This document shows, in pieces, positions 19,320 to 26,862 of a DNA stretch of 64,000 nt. Each line of letters opens with the position of its first letter. Position 1 is the first letter of the stretch. The position numbers and the translations under genes are program-made. This stretch comes from an uncultured Lachnospiraceae bacterium. Lineage in GTDB: Bacteria > Bacillota > Clostridia > Lachnospirales > Lachnospiraceae. The stretch is from positions 1 to 64,000 of the forward strand of contig CAMXPV010000020.1 in the NCBI GenBank assembly GCA_947245585.1, read 5' to 3'. The notes under the pieces are model-generated. The model was given only the letters and a program-made list of their open reading frames with translations, searched no databases and was not told where the DNA came from.

Positions 19320-19562
19320 ATGCAGGCACAAGTAAAAGAATGGGGTAATAGTCAGGGAATCCGACTGCCGAAAGAAATACTGAAAAGCGCCGGAATTTCC
19401 TTAAACGAAATCTTGGATGTTACGGTAGCCAACGGTGTCATTACTTTGGCAAAACCATTTCGCCATAAAACGTTGGAAGAAAGGGCCGCAGAATTTGACG
19501 GCCAATTAATGCTAGACGGAGAATATGACTGGGGTGAATCTGTCGGAAGAGAGGTGTGGTAA
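19320..19562 (+). CDS. mazE: MazE/AbrB-fold antitoxin
   Basis: An 80-residue antitoxin. The N-terminal swapped-hairpin domain shows the family signature QVKEWGNSQGIRLPKEIL. The acidic C-terminal tail (about 50-80, DGEYDWGESVGREVW) would wrap and block the toxin. It has an excellent AAGGAGG ribosome site. The stop codon TAA shares its last base with the toxin ATG (TAATG), so translation is coupled. It probably represses its own promoter through the GTATAC repeats upstream. Confidence 0.85.
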   Translation: MQAQVKEWGNSQGIRLPKEILKSAGISLNEILDVTVANGVITLAKPFRHKTLEERAAEFDGQLMLDGEYDWGESVGREVW

Positions 19563-19864
19563 TGGAACCTTTGCACCAGGGAGATATTTTAAAAATAGAG
19601 AACATCAAGCACCCGGTCTTAGTAGCTAGCAAAGATTTTTTCAATACCAGCGGTGAAATCATAGGCTGCCCAATTATTCGCAATTCTAAGCCGGGGCCTC
19701 TCCATATATGGATGTCTACAGAGGCAACGAAAGGATATATCCACTGCGAAAAGCTTGCCTTGTTGGACTTATCAGTTCGTGGTTATAAAAAGGAAGGCAG
19801 ACTGCCCATTCCCGAAATAATCAATGTATCTGACGCAATTCAGGGTATTTTTGAGTATATTTGA
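19562..19864 (+). CDS. mazF: PemK/MazF-like toxin with altered active site
   Basis: A 100-residue protein of the MazF/PemK fold, members of which are usually sequence-specific mRNA endonucleases. The family frame QGDILKIEN...HPVLVASKDFFN...GCPII is visible. The Arg that normally precedes PVLV is a His here, and the Thr/Ser of the CPIT motif is an Ile. Both positions matter for cleavage in studied MazF proteins, so activity is uncertain. The start is ATG 19562, overlapping the antitoxin stop. Confidence 0.75.
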   Translation: MEPLHQGDILKIENIKHPVLVASKDFFNTSGEIIGCPIIRNSKPGPLHIWMSTEATKGYIHCEKLALLDLSVRGYKKEGRLPIPEIINVSDAIQGIFEYI

Positions 19865-19899
19865 TAAAATTACCGGCATGAAAAATGCAGTTTAATATA

Positions 19900-20367
19900 T
19901 TACTGCACGACAAACTTCATCAAATGATATGCCGACACATCATCCACAAACCCAACAGATTGATACAGCCTGTATCCGTCCTCCGTGAATTTCAAATCGA
20001 CCACACTCAGATTTTTTGCAGACGCGTCCGCCAACAGTTTTTCCATGATCTGTCTCGCGTACCCTTTATGACGGCAGGACGGCTTGGTGTACACATTTAA
20101 CACCGTTCCTGTTTTACCCGTGATAAAAGCCGAGTTCATAGGCTTTTCCACGACCAAAAGAAAGGCGCAGGCGGCGATTTCCTCCTGCTCCCTTACCAGA
20201 TAACAAAACAGATTCTGATTCAGGTTATGCTCAAAATAATCTGGCAGACCGCGCCTGATGATTTCAAGCTCATCCTCGCTCAGATTGCCGTGATCCTCCT
20301 CCAGATAAGCAAGTCTTAATTCTGTTAAGGAAGCAACATCTGTCATTTTCGCGTATTCAACCATCAT
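19900..20367 (-). CDS. GNAT-family N-acetyltransferase
   Basis: A 155-residue GCN5-related acetyltransferase that would move an acetyl group from acetyl-CoA to an unknown amine. The acetyl-CoA loop reads VYTKPSCRHKGYARQIMEKL (an R-x-x-G-x-A type motif), followed by the late strand LSVVDLKFTEDGYRLYQSVGF. A GGAGAGGG site precedes ATG 20367. It lies 18 bases after a second GNAT gene on the same strand, so they are probably co-expressed. Confidence 0.85.
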   Translation of the reverse strand: MMVEYAKMTDVASLTELRLAYLEEDHGNLSEDELEIIRRGLPDYFEHNLNQNLFCYLVREQEEIAACAFLLVVEKPMNSAFITGKTGTVLNVYTKPSCRHKGYARQIMEKLLADASAKNLSVVDLKFTEDGYRLYQSVGFVDDVSAYHLMKFVVQ

Positions 20368-20385
20368 GAACCCTCTCCTCTTCAG

Positions 20386-21192
20386 TTATCTTTCTACAAT
20401 AACAGACGCCCCTTCCGACTTGTCGCCATTTAACCACTGCCACTTTTCAGACAACTCGATTTTCCCGTTATCCAAAACATGTGGCACACTGTGACAGATG
20501 CCGGCCCGTATCTGCTTTTGTTCATTGATATGGTGGTAATAGAAATCCAGTTCACCATTTTGGCCTACTATTCCTACCAAATGACCTTTCAAGATTTCTC
20601 CGCCCGAATACTCCGCCCACAGGATATTTCCCCTTTGGCGGTATGCAAATACGGTATTACCGTCCACTTCCCCGTTTTCTGTGTTTTCCCGCGGAACAAA
20701 AAATCTGCCGTCATAATTGATATCGGTCGAGATATTTGGCAAAGGTTTCGCCATGATTTCATACACAAGCACTCTTCCGTTTTCCACATCCCACTTTTCA
20801 TGCTTTACCGTTTGATAACCTCTTTTTTCATACAAATGACTTGCGGGCAGGGAAGCGTCTAAATATGCCGTATCGTATTTCGCGCTGATCTCATTTTCCA
20901 GACACTGCATGATATAGCTTCCATATCCCCTGCCCTGATATTCCGGTTTTACATACACCCTTGTAATATGATCGTCTTTGTAACAGCCAGTCCCCACAAT
21001 GCCGCTGTCAACCCACAGCACGCCGACAACGCCATCCTTGATATCCTTTTCAATATTTTCCCTGCCATGAAGTTCACAAAAGAAATCCACCACTTCCTGC
21101 GGGTAATAGCGGGGATAAATCGTCTGTATCGTATTCTGTACGATCCTGAAGATTTCTTCCGTATCGCTTTGCGTTGCTATTCTGTATTCCAT
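20386..21192 (-). CDS. GNAT acetyltransferase fused to a C-terminal beta-barrel-like domain
   Basis: A 268-residue two-domain protein. Residues 1-150 are a GNAT acetyltransferase with the acetyl-CoA loop VYVKPEYQGRGYGSYIMQCL. Residues about 155-268 match the small beta domain often annotated as a clostridial N-acetylglutamate synthase-like protein (YDGRFFVPRENTENGEV, YSGGEILKGHLVG, ELSEKWQWLNGDKSEG). The second domain usually occurs alone, so this is a fusion. The substrate is unknown. GGAAACGG lies before ATG 21192. Confidence 0.82.
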   Translation of the reverse strand: MEYRIATQSDTEEIFRIVQNTIQTIYPRYYPQEVVDFFCELHGRENIEKDIKDGVVGVLWVDSGIVGTGCYKDDHITRVYVKPEYQGRGYGSYIMQCLENEISAKYDTAYLDASLPASHLYEKRGYQTVKHEKWDVENGRVLVYEIMAKPLPNISTDINYDGRFFVPRENTENGEVDGNTVFAYRQRGNILWAEYSGGEILKGHLVGIVGQNGELDFYYHHINEQKQIRAGICHSVPHVLDNGKIELSEKWQWLNGDKSEGASVIVER

Positions 21193-21215
21193 TGCCGTTT
21201 CCTGCCTTTTCAGCT

Positions 21216-21455
21216 TTATATGCCCATTTCTTTCATTTCTTTTAATATAAATTCCTGTAGATGATCCATAAGCGTTTGTTCCAAATCTGATTCGGAAACC
21301 GCATCATCAATTACCATGATCTCTCTTATATGAGAAAAAGAAAGATTATTTACGAGCAGTTCCGGATCTGTTATAAATTTGTGCGACACTGTCTCACCAA
21401 TCTGGGGATACATAAAATAAAATTGTCGGCACCATTTAAACAGAGTTGAATTCAT
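21216..21455 (-). pseudogene. Decayed YhcG/DUF1016-type nuclease
   Basis: 79 codons that splice together two separated parts of the YhcG family. The first part matches the DUF1016 N-terminal domain (FKWCRQFYFMYPQIGETVSH ... LSFSHIREIM). The last 25 residues (ESDLEQTLMDHLQEFILKEM) match the start of the PD-(D/E)XK nuclease domain. The segment between them and the whole catalytic domain are missing. An upstream in-frame stop cuts off the normal N-terminus. It is best read as a deletion remnant of a restriction- or defence-related gene. Confidence 0.6.
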
Positions 21456-21521
21456 ATCCGATTGCCCAATTTCTAAGGGTTATAAGCTGATTCACTTGAT
21501 CAAATCGTTTCCCTCAGCTAC

Positions 21522-22424
21522 TCACAGCTCAAACTGCGCAAACGCATCCTCCTTTTTCCTCTGCCCGTCATGGTAACGCATGAGGTAGGCCTTCATCTCC
21601 GCATGCCGCTCCCCCATGTCCTCCATCATGGCCTGAAAATTCTCCCCGCTTACGCCGCCTAGCTTCGTCAACAGCTCGTAATACGGCCGCTCGTCCCCGT
21701 GCTCCTCCAGAATCACCCGCCAGGTCTCCTCGCTCTCACAGCCCTTCACATGGGCCAGAAGATAGCCCGTAAGCTCTTCCCGAAGGTCATCCTGCAAACC
21801 GTAGTCATGAAAGAGGCGGAGCATGGCAAGCCGCACCTTCCCCCTGCGCTTCTGCTCCATATAGTAGCCCACGTCCGTGTCCCTGCTGCCGCAGTCCTCC
21901 TCCCCGCACAAAAGCATTTTAGAAAACCCCTCGTTGTCCGCAAGGGCCATCCGGTCGGCCACTCTCGCGTCAACCCCCGCAATCCATTGATCCGTCCCCG
22001 CATTCTCCGGGTCAAACAGATAGGCCGCATCGAGGATTCCCACCGTCGCCGCCAAAAGAAAAGGCACATCTCCATCCTTTTCCCCGCCCCGGCAGTCCTG
22101 TATTCTGGAAAGCGCCGTACATTCTTTCAAAATACCCTGACCGATCTCCAGTCTGCGATAGGGCAGGGTCACGCTCTCAAGCCCGGCGCAGTAAGCAAAG
22201 GCCCAGTCGCCGATTCCCGCAAGACTCTCGGGCAGGCTGATCTTTCGCAGCGTCTTACAGCTCAAAAATGCCTTTTTCCCAATCCAGACCATCGGATAGC
22301 CGCCCACCTCGCCGGGGATCACAAGGTCGGCATCCCGCCCCTCATACCCTGTCACCACCGCCGTCTCTGAGACTATCTCAAACCGTAAACGGCCCCGCTC
22401 CGTGGCCTGTTCTCTCGTTTCCAT
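21522..22424 (-). CDS. BspA-type leucine-rich-repeat protein
   Basis: A 300-residue protein with two to three LRR_5 (BspA/TpLRR) units near the N-terminus (VTGYEGRDADLVIPGEVGG, IGKKAFLSCKTLRKISLPES, IGDWAFAYCAGLESVTLP), then a helical C-terminal region of unknown fold (about 140-300). It has no signal peptide or membrane helix, so it is probably cytoplasmic, unlike many BspA repeats. ATG 22424 is chosen because GGAGG lies six bases before it. It is the last gene of the operon with the MoxR and VWA-type genes and starts ten bases after the MoxR stop. Confidence 0.8.
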   Translation of the reverse strand: METREQATERGRLRFEIVSETAVVTGYEGRDADLVIPGEVGGYPMVWIGKKAFLSCKTLRKISLPESLAGIGDWAFAYCAGLESVTLPYRRLEIGQGILKECTALSRIQDCRGGEKDGDVPFLLAATVGILDAAYLFDPENAGTDQWIAGVDARVADRMALADNEGFSKMLLCGEEDCGSRDTDVGYYMEQKRRGKVRLAMLRLFHDYGLQDDLREELTGYLLAHVKGCESEETWRVILEEHGDERPYYELLTKLGGVSGENFQAMMEDMGERHAEMKAYLMRYHDGQRKKEDAFAQFEL

Positions 22425-22434
22425 AGCGTTCCTC

Positions 22435-23952
22435 CTACAAATCCAAATTCCGGATCTCCTCCGCAAGCACGTCTCCCCGCTCCGTCAACATCAGCCCCTC
22501 GTTGTGTCTCACATAATCCTCACACCCGTAAGTGTTGATAAAGGCTGCGCAGTCCGCCTGCACCGTACACTCGGTCACCAGAAGCAGCATCTCGTTTCCC
22601 TCGCCGAAACAGTCCTCCACGAAAGCAAAAAGTCCGTGCAGACGCGCCTGCTCCCGCTCCGTGTCCTTCCTGTGGTTCTGCACCAGTCCGTCAAACCGTT
22701 CCTTCACGCCCGCAAAGGCCTCCTGTCCGTCCTGCAGTCCCCCGGTCAGAATCATCCGCGCGCTCTCCCGCAAAAATCTGACAATTGCCTTTCCCGTCTG
22801 CCTGTCGTCCACGGAAAGGGCTCCCGCACTGGCAAGGGAAGTCATGGCCTGTTCCCTTGCATCCGCCTGCTTTTGCAACAGGGCCGCCAGTTCCTGCGCG
22901 CCCTCCCCGGCCTGGGCCTTCTGCTTCAACGCACGCAAAGGATTCATCAGCTCCTTTAACCGTTTTGCCTGCGCCCCGTTTTCCCTAAGCTCCTGTCTCA
23001 GTTTATCAAGGAGCATTCCCATCAGGGAAAGCCTCTCGTCAAACGCAGCCTTTCTCGCTCTGTCCTTCACCTGCTCGCTGACCGTGCCTGCAAACACATC
23101 CTCCACCCGGTAATCCTGCTGATACTTCCTGTACAGATCATAGTAGGCGCTAAACTCCCGAGCCACGCGGTCGTTTCGCAAATACTGTCCGATCAGGGAT
23201 TCTTCCACAGAAAGCCCCTCCTCCTCATAGAGGACAAGCATCTGGGAAAGATCCTCCCAACCTCTGGCCGTGACATAACTTTTTCCCCGCACGGTGGTCT
23301 CCACCAGATAGAAATCCTCTTTCTTCATATCCAGATAATTTAACACTGCCGTATGGATATTTCTGTCCTTGGCATAGGCCCGCCAACTCTCATAATCGGC
23401 CTCCACCTCCAAAATTTTCAAGCGGTCTAAGGTCACCACGTCAAACTCCCGCACGGACTTGTTGTACTCAGGAGGATTTCCCGCAGTGACGATAATCCAT
23501 CCCTCCGGCACCTGATGCCTGCCGAATATCTTATACTGTAAAAATTGCAGCATGGAGGGGGCAAGGGTCTCCGAGACACAGTTGATCTCATCAAGAAACA
23601 AAATCCCCTCCCGGATGCCGCTCTTCTCCATCACCTCATAGACCGAGGCTATGATCTCACTCATGGTATACTCGGACACATCAAAAGTGTGTCCCTCATA
23701 CTCCCGGTGTACGATAAAAGGAAGCCCCAGGGCGGACTGTCTGGTATGGTGGGTCATGGAATAACTCACAAGGGCAATCCCCAACTCCTGCGCGATCTGC
23801 TCCATAATGGCGGTCTTCCCGATACCCGGCGCGCCCAACAGAAATACGGGCCGCTGCCTGACAAGGGGAATCCGGTAAGCGCCCTCCTCATCCTTTTTCA
23901 AATATATCTGTACGGAATCCTTGATGTATTTTTTCGCCTCGCTGATATTCAT
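22435..23952 (-). CDS. MoxR-like AAA+ ATPase
   Basis: A 505-residue AAA+ ATPase. Walker A is GAPGIGKTA (about residue 37-45) and Walker B is ILFLDEIN (about 117-124), followed by the sensor-1-like TAGNPPEYN. The N-terminal 260 residues are the ATPase. The remaining 240 are helical and charged and have no clear family match. MoxR proteins act as chaperones or remodellers for VWA-domain partners. Here the partner candidate is the gene immediately upstream, which overlaps this one by four bases (ATGA), so the two are translationally coupled. Confidence 0.9.
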   Translation of the reverse strand: MNISEAKKYIKDSVQIYLKKDEEGAYRIPLVRQRPVFLLGAPGIGKTAIMEQIAQELGIALVSYSMTHHTRQSALGLPFIVHREYEGHTFDVSEYTMSEIIASVYEVMEKSGIREGILFLDEINCVSETLAPSMLQFLQYKIFGRHQVPEGWIIVTAGNPPEYNKSVREFDVVTLDRLKILEVEADYESWRAYAKDRNIHTAVLNYLDMKKEDFYLVETTVRGKSYVTARGWEDLSQMLVLYEEEGLSVEESLIGQYLRNDRVAREFSAYYDLYRKYQQDYRVEDVFAGTVSEQVKDRARKAAFDERLSLMGMLLDKLRQELRENGAQAKRLKELMNPLRALKQKAQAGEGAQELAALLQKQADAREQAMTSLASAGALSVDDRQTGKAIVRFLRESARMILTGGLQDGQEAFAGVKERFDGLVQNHRKDTEREQARLHGLFAFVEDCFGEGNEMLLLVTECTVQADCAAFINTYGCEDYVRHNEGLMLTERGDVLAEEIRNLDL

Positions 23953-25265
23953 GTCGCTTCCCTCTCCTCTCCCTCCAACGCTTCCTCGTCCAACACAATC
24001 CTGATGGCCCAGGGCGGCACCTTCGGCGCGCTGTCATCCTCTTTCAGAAACACGAAGGCCGCATCATAGGGCGGCATCTGTTCCGGATAAATGCCGTAGC
24101 CGTCCGTAAAATAGAGCAGCCCTTTCATATCTTCAAACTCCCCCGCCCTGACCAACTCGTCCACATACTCAAAAACAGGCCTGAAATCCGTGGAGCCAAA
24201 GCCCGTCAGCTTTCCATTCTGCAAAAAGGCATCAAACTCTGCCCGCTCCGTAATCTTCACGTCCTGCTGTATCTGGCTGTCACACTGGATGATATGAACA
24301 TTGATCTTGGAGAAAAAATTCTCGCTCTCCTGCATGATGTTGTAGGTCTTTCGCAAAAACGCCTGCACGGTCGCCCCGCGGCAGAAAGCGGAGGTGTCGA
24401 TGGCGATCACAAAATCTTTGATCTTGTGGCTCTCCTGATACTCAAGCGGCTCCACCAAAGGCATGTTTCCGTAGGTGGCAAGCCCGTAGGTATAAAAGAT
24501 ATGGTCAAACTCCTCGTCATTGACCCGTATCGCCTCTCCCATAGCCATAAAACGCCTCAGAAAGGCCGTGTAATCATAGCGTTCTCTGACTGCCTCCTCC
24601 AGATTCTCCGTCATGCCCTCCCCGTTGTTTTTATCCTTGCTGAAACTCTTTAAGTCCGCCCGAATGCGCTCACTGATTTTTCTCCATTCCGACTGGGAAA
24701 GGTCCAGTTCTTCCTTTCTGTTCCAATAGATGTGCTCATCCCGTTTGCACAGCCGCCTCCACTCCACAACGGCCTTTGTGGAGGGCTCCTCAATCCGAAA
24801 ATGGCGGTAGATTTTCTCCGCTGTCAGCCCGCCCGCCTGTTTTTTTAAAAGCGCAAGGCGGCCCTCCAACTCCTTATCCGCATCCAGTCCCGTCAGATGC
24901 AAGCCCATATCCAAAACCACCGCCTCCACAGCGATATCCGTGGCCATATCCCAGTATTCCGGATTCAATTTATCCGTCTGAAACCCATGATAGAACACGG
25001 CGTGCAGCAGTGCGTGCAGATACAATCTGACGGGCATCGCTTTCTCCTGTTCATACTGCCTGATCAGAAGCAGCGGATCACAGACGAGACCCTCCCCGTC
25101 GAAGACATGGGCTCCCATGCCCGCCCTGCACGTTACGGACAGCTTTGCGAGCGCCACATCCAAAAAACGCATATGAACCAGAAGGCTGTCATGGGACAGA
25201 CGCAAAATCTGATCGGCCACCTGTTGGATTTTCTGTTCTTTGCCCGTATTTTCCTGTAACGCCAT
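23949..25265 (-). CDS. DUF2201-type metallopeptidase-like / VWA-like protein
   Basis: A 438-residue protein with an N-terminal putative metallopeptidase-like domain and a C-terminal VWA-like domain (about 300-438), the usual partner type of MoxR ATPases. The metal motif reads HALLHAVFYH (about residue 87-96), so the Glu of a classical HExxH is absent. The VWA metal site reads AIDTSAF rather than DxSxS. Both sites are therefore non-canonical, and the protein may be a binding scaffold rather than an enzyme. GGAGACAAAGG precedes ATG 25265. First gene of the operon. Confidence 0.75.
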   Translation of the reverse strand: MALQENTGKEQKIQQVADQILRLSHDSLLVHMRFLDVALAKLSVTCRAGMGAHVFDGEGLVCDPLLLIRQYEQEKAMPVRLYLHALLHAVFYHGFQTDKLNPEYWDMATDIAVEAVVLDMGLHLTGLDADKELEGRLALLKKQAGGLTAEKIYRHFRIEEPSTKAVVEWRRLCKRDEHIYWNRKEELDLSQSEWRKISERIRADLKSFSKDKNNGEGMTENLEEAVRERYDYTAFLRRFMAMGEAIRVNDEEFDHIFYTYGLATYGNMPLVEPLEYQESHKIKDFVIAIDTSAFCRGATVQAFLRKTYNIMQESENFFSKINVHIIQCDSQIQQDVKITERAEFDAFLQNGKLTGFGSTDFRPVFEYVDELVRAGEFEDMKGLLYFTDGYGIYPEQMPPYDAAFVFLKEDDSAPKVPPWAIRIVLDEEALEGEEREAT

Positions 25266-25358
25266 GCCCCTTTGTCTCCTTCCCTCTGTGATTTTGATGC
25301 AAATCCATTATGTAAACCTCTTCCTCGATTCATTAGTATTATGTAAACCGTCCAAGTT

Positions 25359-26120
25359 TTATCCTTGCAAAAAAGCCGTCTTAATCAAATATAATACCAA
25401 CAGATGCCCCGGATAGAACAGATAAAAAAACCACTTGGAAAAGTTTTTCCCCCGCTCCATTCTCTCTCCGTTATAAAAAAACAGCATCACAATTCCCGCC
25501 GCCAAAATTCCCACACCGGAGAGCAGCCCGTGACAAACCGCATATGCCGTCCAGTCTCCCGGCTCGCCGTTCATATAACTCTGCACATTCAACATGGAAA
25601 ACAAAAGAAAACATACAAGAAAACCAATCGCTGTCTTTCTCCTGTCTCCCCGCCCACGATAAAAGAAAATCGTAAACAACGGTGCGACAATCGCCCAGTC
25701 ACCATACACCGTAGCCAACATAAGAAGCGCCCCTAGCGCCGCTCTTACAATTTGATTGTCCACTTTCTCCATCATCACCAAAATCAGGAAACAGCAAAAC
25801 AGGGTATATATCATACTCAGCCCTTCCTGTTCAAAGGCGAGCATAAAAGGAATCTGGGAAATCACAGCAAACAGCAAAAGCCGAAGTCCGTATTTGACTT
25901 TAGACCGGGTATACTCATACCCCTCCACCAAAAAATAGCACATCACCGGTGCGGTGAAAAAACCGATGTCCTCCAAAAGCTCGTAGAGCGGCGTTCCCTT
26001 TAGCAGAAACATATGCGCGATATGATTGAGCAGCATGGTGAACATAGCAAAATACTTAATCACATCCCTGTTTAGTACCCGTGTCTGTCCACCGGACATC
26101 GTCTGCAGCTGTCCTTCCAT
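25359..26120 (-). CDS. TraX-family membrane protein
   Basis: A 253-residue integral membrane protein of the TraX family, with about seven to eight helices. The N-terminal segment (VIKYFAMFTMLLNHIAHMF) and the FFTAPVMCYFLVEGYEYTRS segment are typical. In the F plasmid TraX acetylates pilin. Chromosomal TraX-like proteins in Clostridia have no proven role and belong to a broader acyltransferase-like group. No conjugation gene is nearby, so a conjugative role is unlikely here. A GGGGGAG site lies before ATG 26120. Confidence 0.82.
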   Translation of the reverse strand: MEGQLQTMSGGQTRVLNRDVIKYFAMFTMLLNHIAHMFLLKGTPLYELLEDIGFFTAPVMCYFLVEGYEYTRSKVKYGLRLLLFAVISQIPFMLAFEQEGLSMIYTLFCCFLILVMMEKVDNQIVRAALGALLMLATVYGDWAIVAPLFTIFFYRGRGDRRKTAIGFLVCFLLFSMLNVQSYMNGEPGDWTAYAVCHGLLSGVGILAAGIVMLFFYNGERMERGKNFSKWFFYLFYPGHLLVLYLIKTAFLQG

Positions 26121-26220
26121 TTTCCACTCCCCCTGCTGTCCCTACGTCAAGATAGGCGATTACCGTACCCCGCAATCGCCTACTCTTCGTTTTCTAATCT
26201 CATGTCAAACAAACCGCTCC

Positions 26221-26850
26221 CTACACGAAAGGATTGTACTCCTTCTCATGCCCGATGGTGGTAAACTCCCCGTGTCCCGGATAAACCTTTGTCTCATCCG
26301 GCAGCAAAAACAGTTTTTCTTTCACGGATCTGACCAGTGCGCTCATGCTGCCCGTGGCCAGATCTGTCCGTCCCACAGACTCCTGAAAAAGCGTATCTCC
26401 CGCAACCAGAATACCTGCCTCCTCAAAATAATAGCAGCAGCTTCCCACCGTATGTCCCGGCGTGGCAATCAGCTTACAGGTGATACCCGCTATGGTAATC
26501 TCCTCGCCCTCTTTCAAATATCTGTCGGGAATCACCGTGTAAGGCCGCCCCACCTGATCGGAAACATTGGTAACCGCATCTTCGCAGAGCGCGCGCTCCT
26601 CCTCATAGGCGTAAATCGGAGCGCCGGAAAGTTCCCGCAGTCTGTTGCTGCCCCAGATATGGTCGAAATGGGCGTGGGTCAACAGAATCCCCTTCACCTG
26701 AAATCCCTTTTCCTGTAAGGTCTCATAGATATAGTCACCCTTATCCGCCGGATCAAAAAAGATAACTTCGCTTGCACCTTCCCTATACACAAAATAGCAG
26801 TTTGTCTGGCAGATGCCAAGCATCAGCCTTCCGATTTTTATATCCGACAT
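26221..26850 (-). CDS. MBL-fold metallohydrolase (glyoxalase II-like)
   Basis: A 209-residue metallo-beta-lactamase-fold hydrolase. The metal-binding motif is THAHFDHIWG, and further ligands are seen in TPGHTVGS, AGDTLF and VYPGHGEFT. This is the short YcbL/glyoxalase II-like type, usually a thioester hydrolase; the substrate is not evident. AAGGAG lies before ATG 26850. It starts 12 bases after the stop of the Rel gene, an order commonly seen in Clostridia, so the two are likely co-transcribed. Confidence 0.9.
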   Translation of the reverse strand: MSDIKIGRLMLGICQTNCYFVYREGASEVIFFDPADKGDYIYETLQEKGFQVKGILLTHAHFDHIWGSNRLRELSGAPIYAYEEERALCEDAVTNVSDQVGRPYTVIPDRYLKEGEEITIAGITCKLIATPGHTVGSCCYYFEEAGILVAGDTLFQESVGRTDLATGSMSALVRSVKEKLFLLPDETKVYPGHGEFTTIGHEKEYNPFV

Positions 26851-26862
26851 GCGTTTCTCTCC

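Noticed and set aside
21699-22370. 223-codon frame opposite the LRR gene
   Set aside because: Antisense shadow in a GC-rich gene; a basic, low-complexity translation.
25359-26120. TraX-like gene as evidence for a conjugative element
   Set aside because: No relaxase, coupling protein or type IV secretion gene is nearby. Chromosomal TraX-like genes are common.
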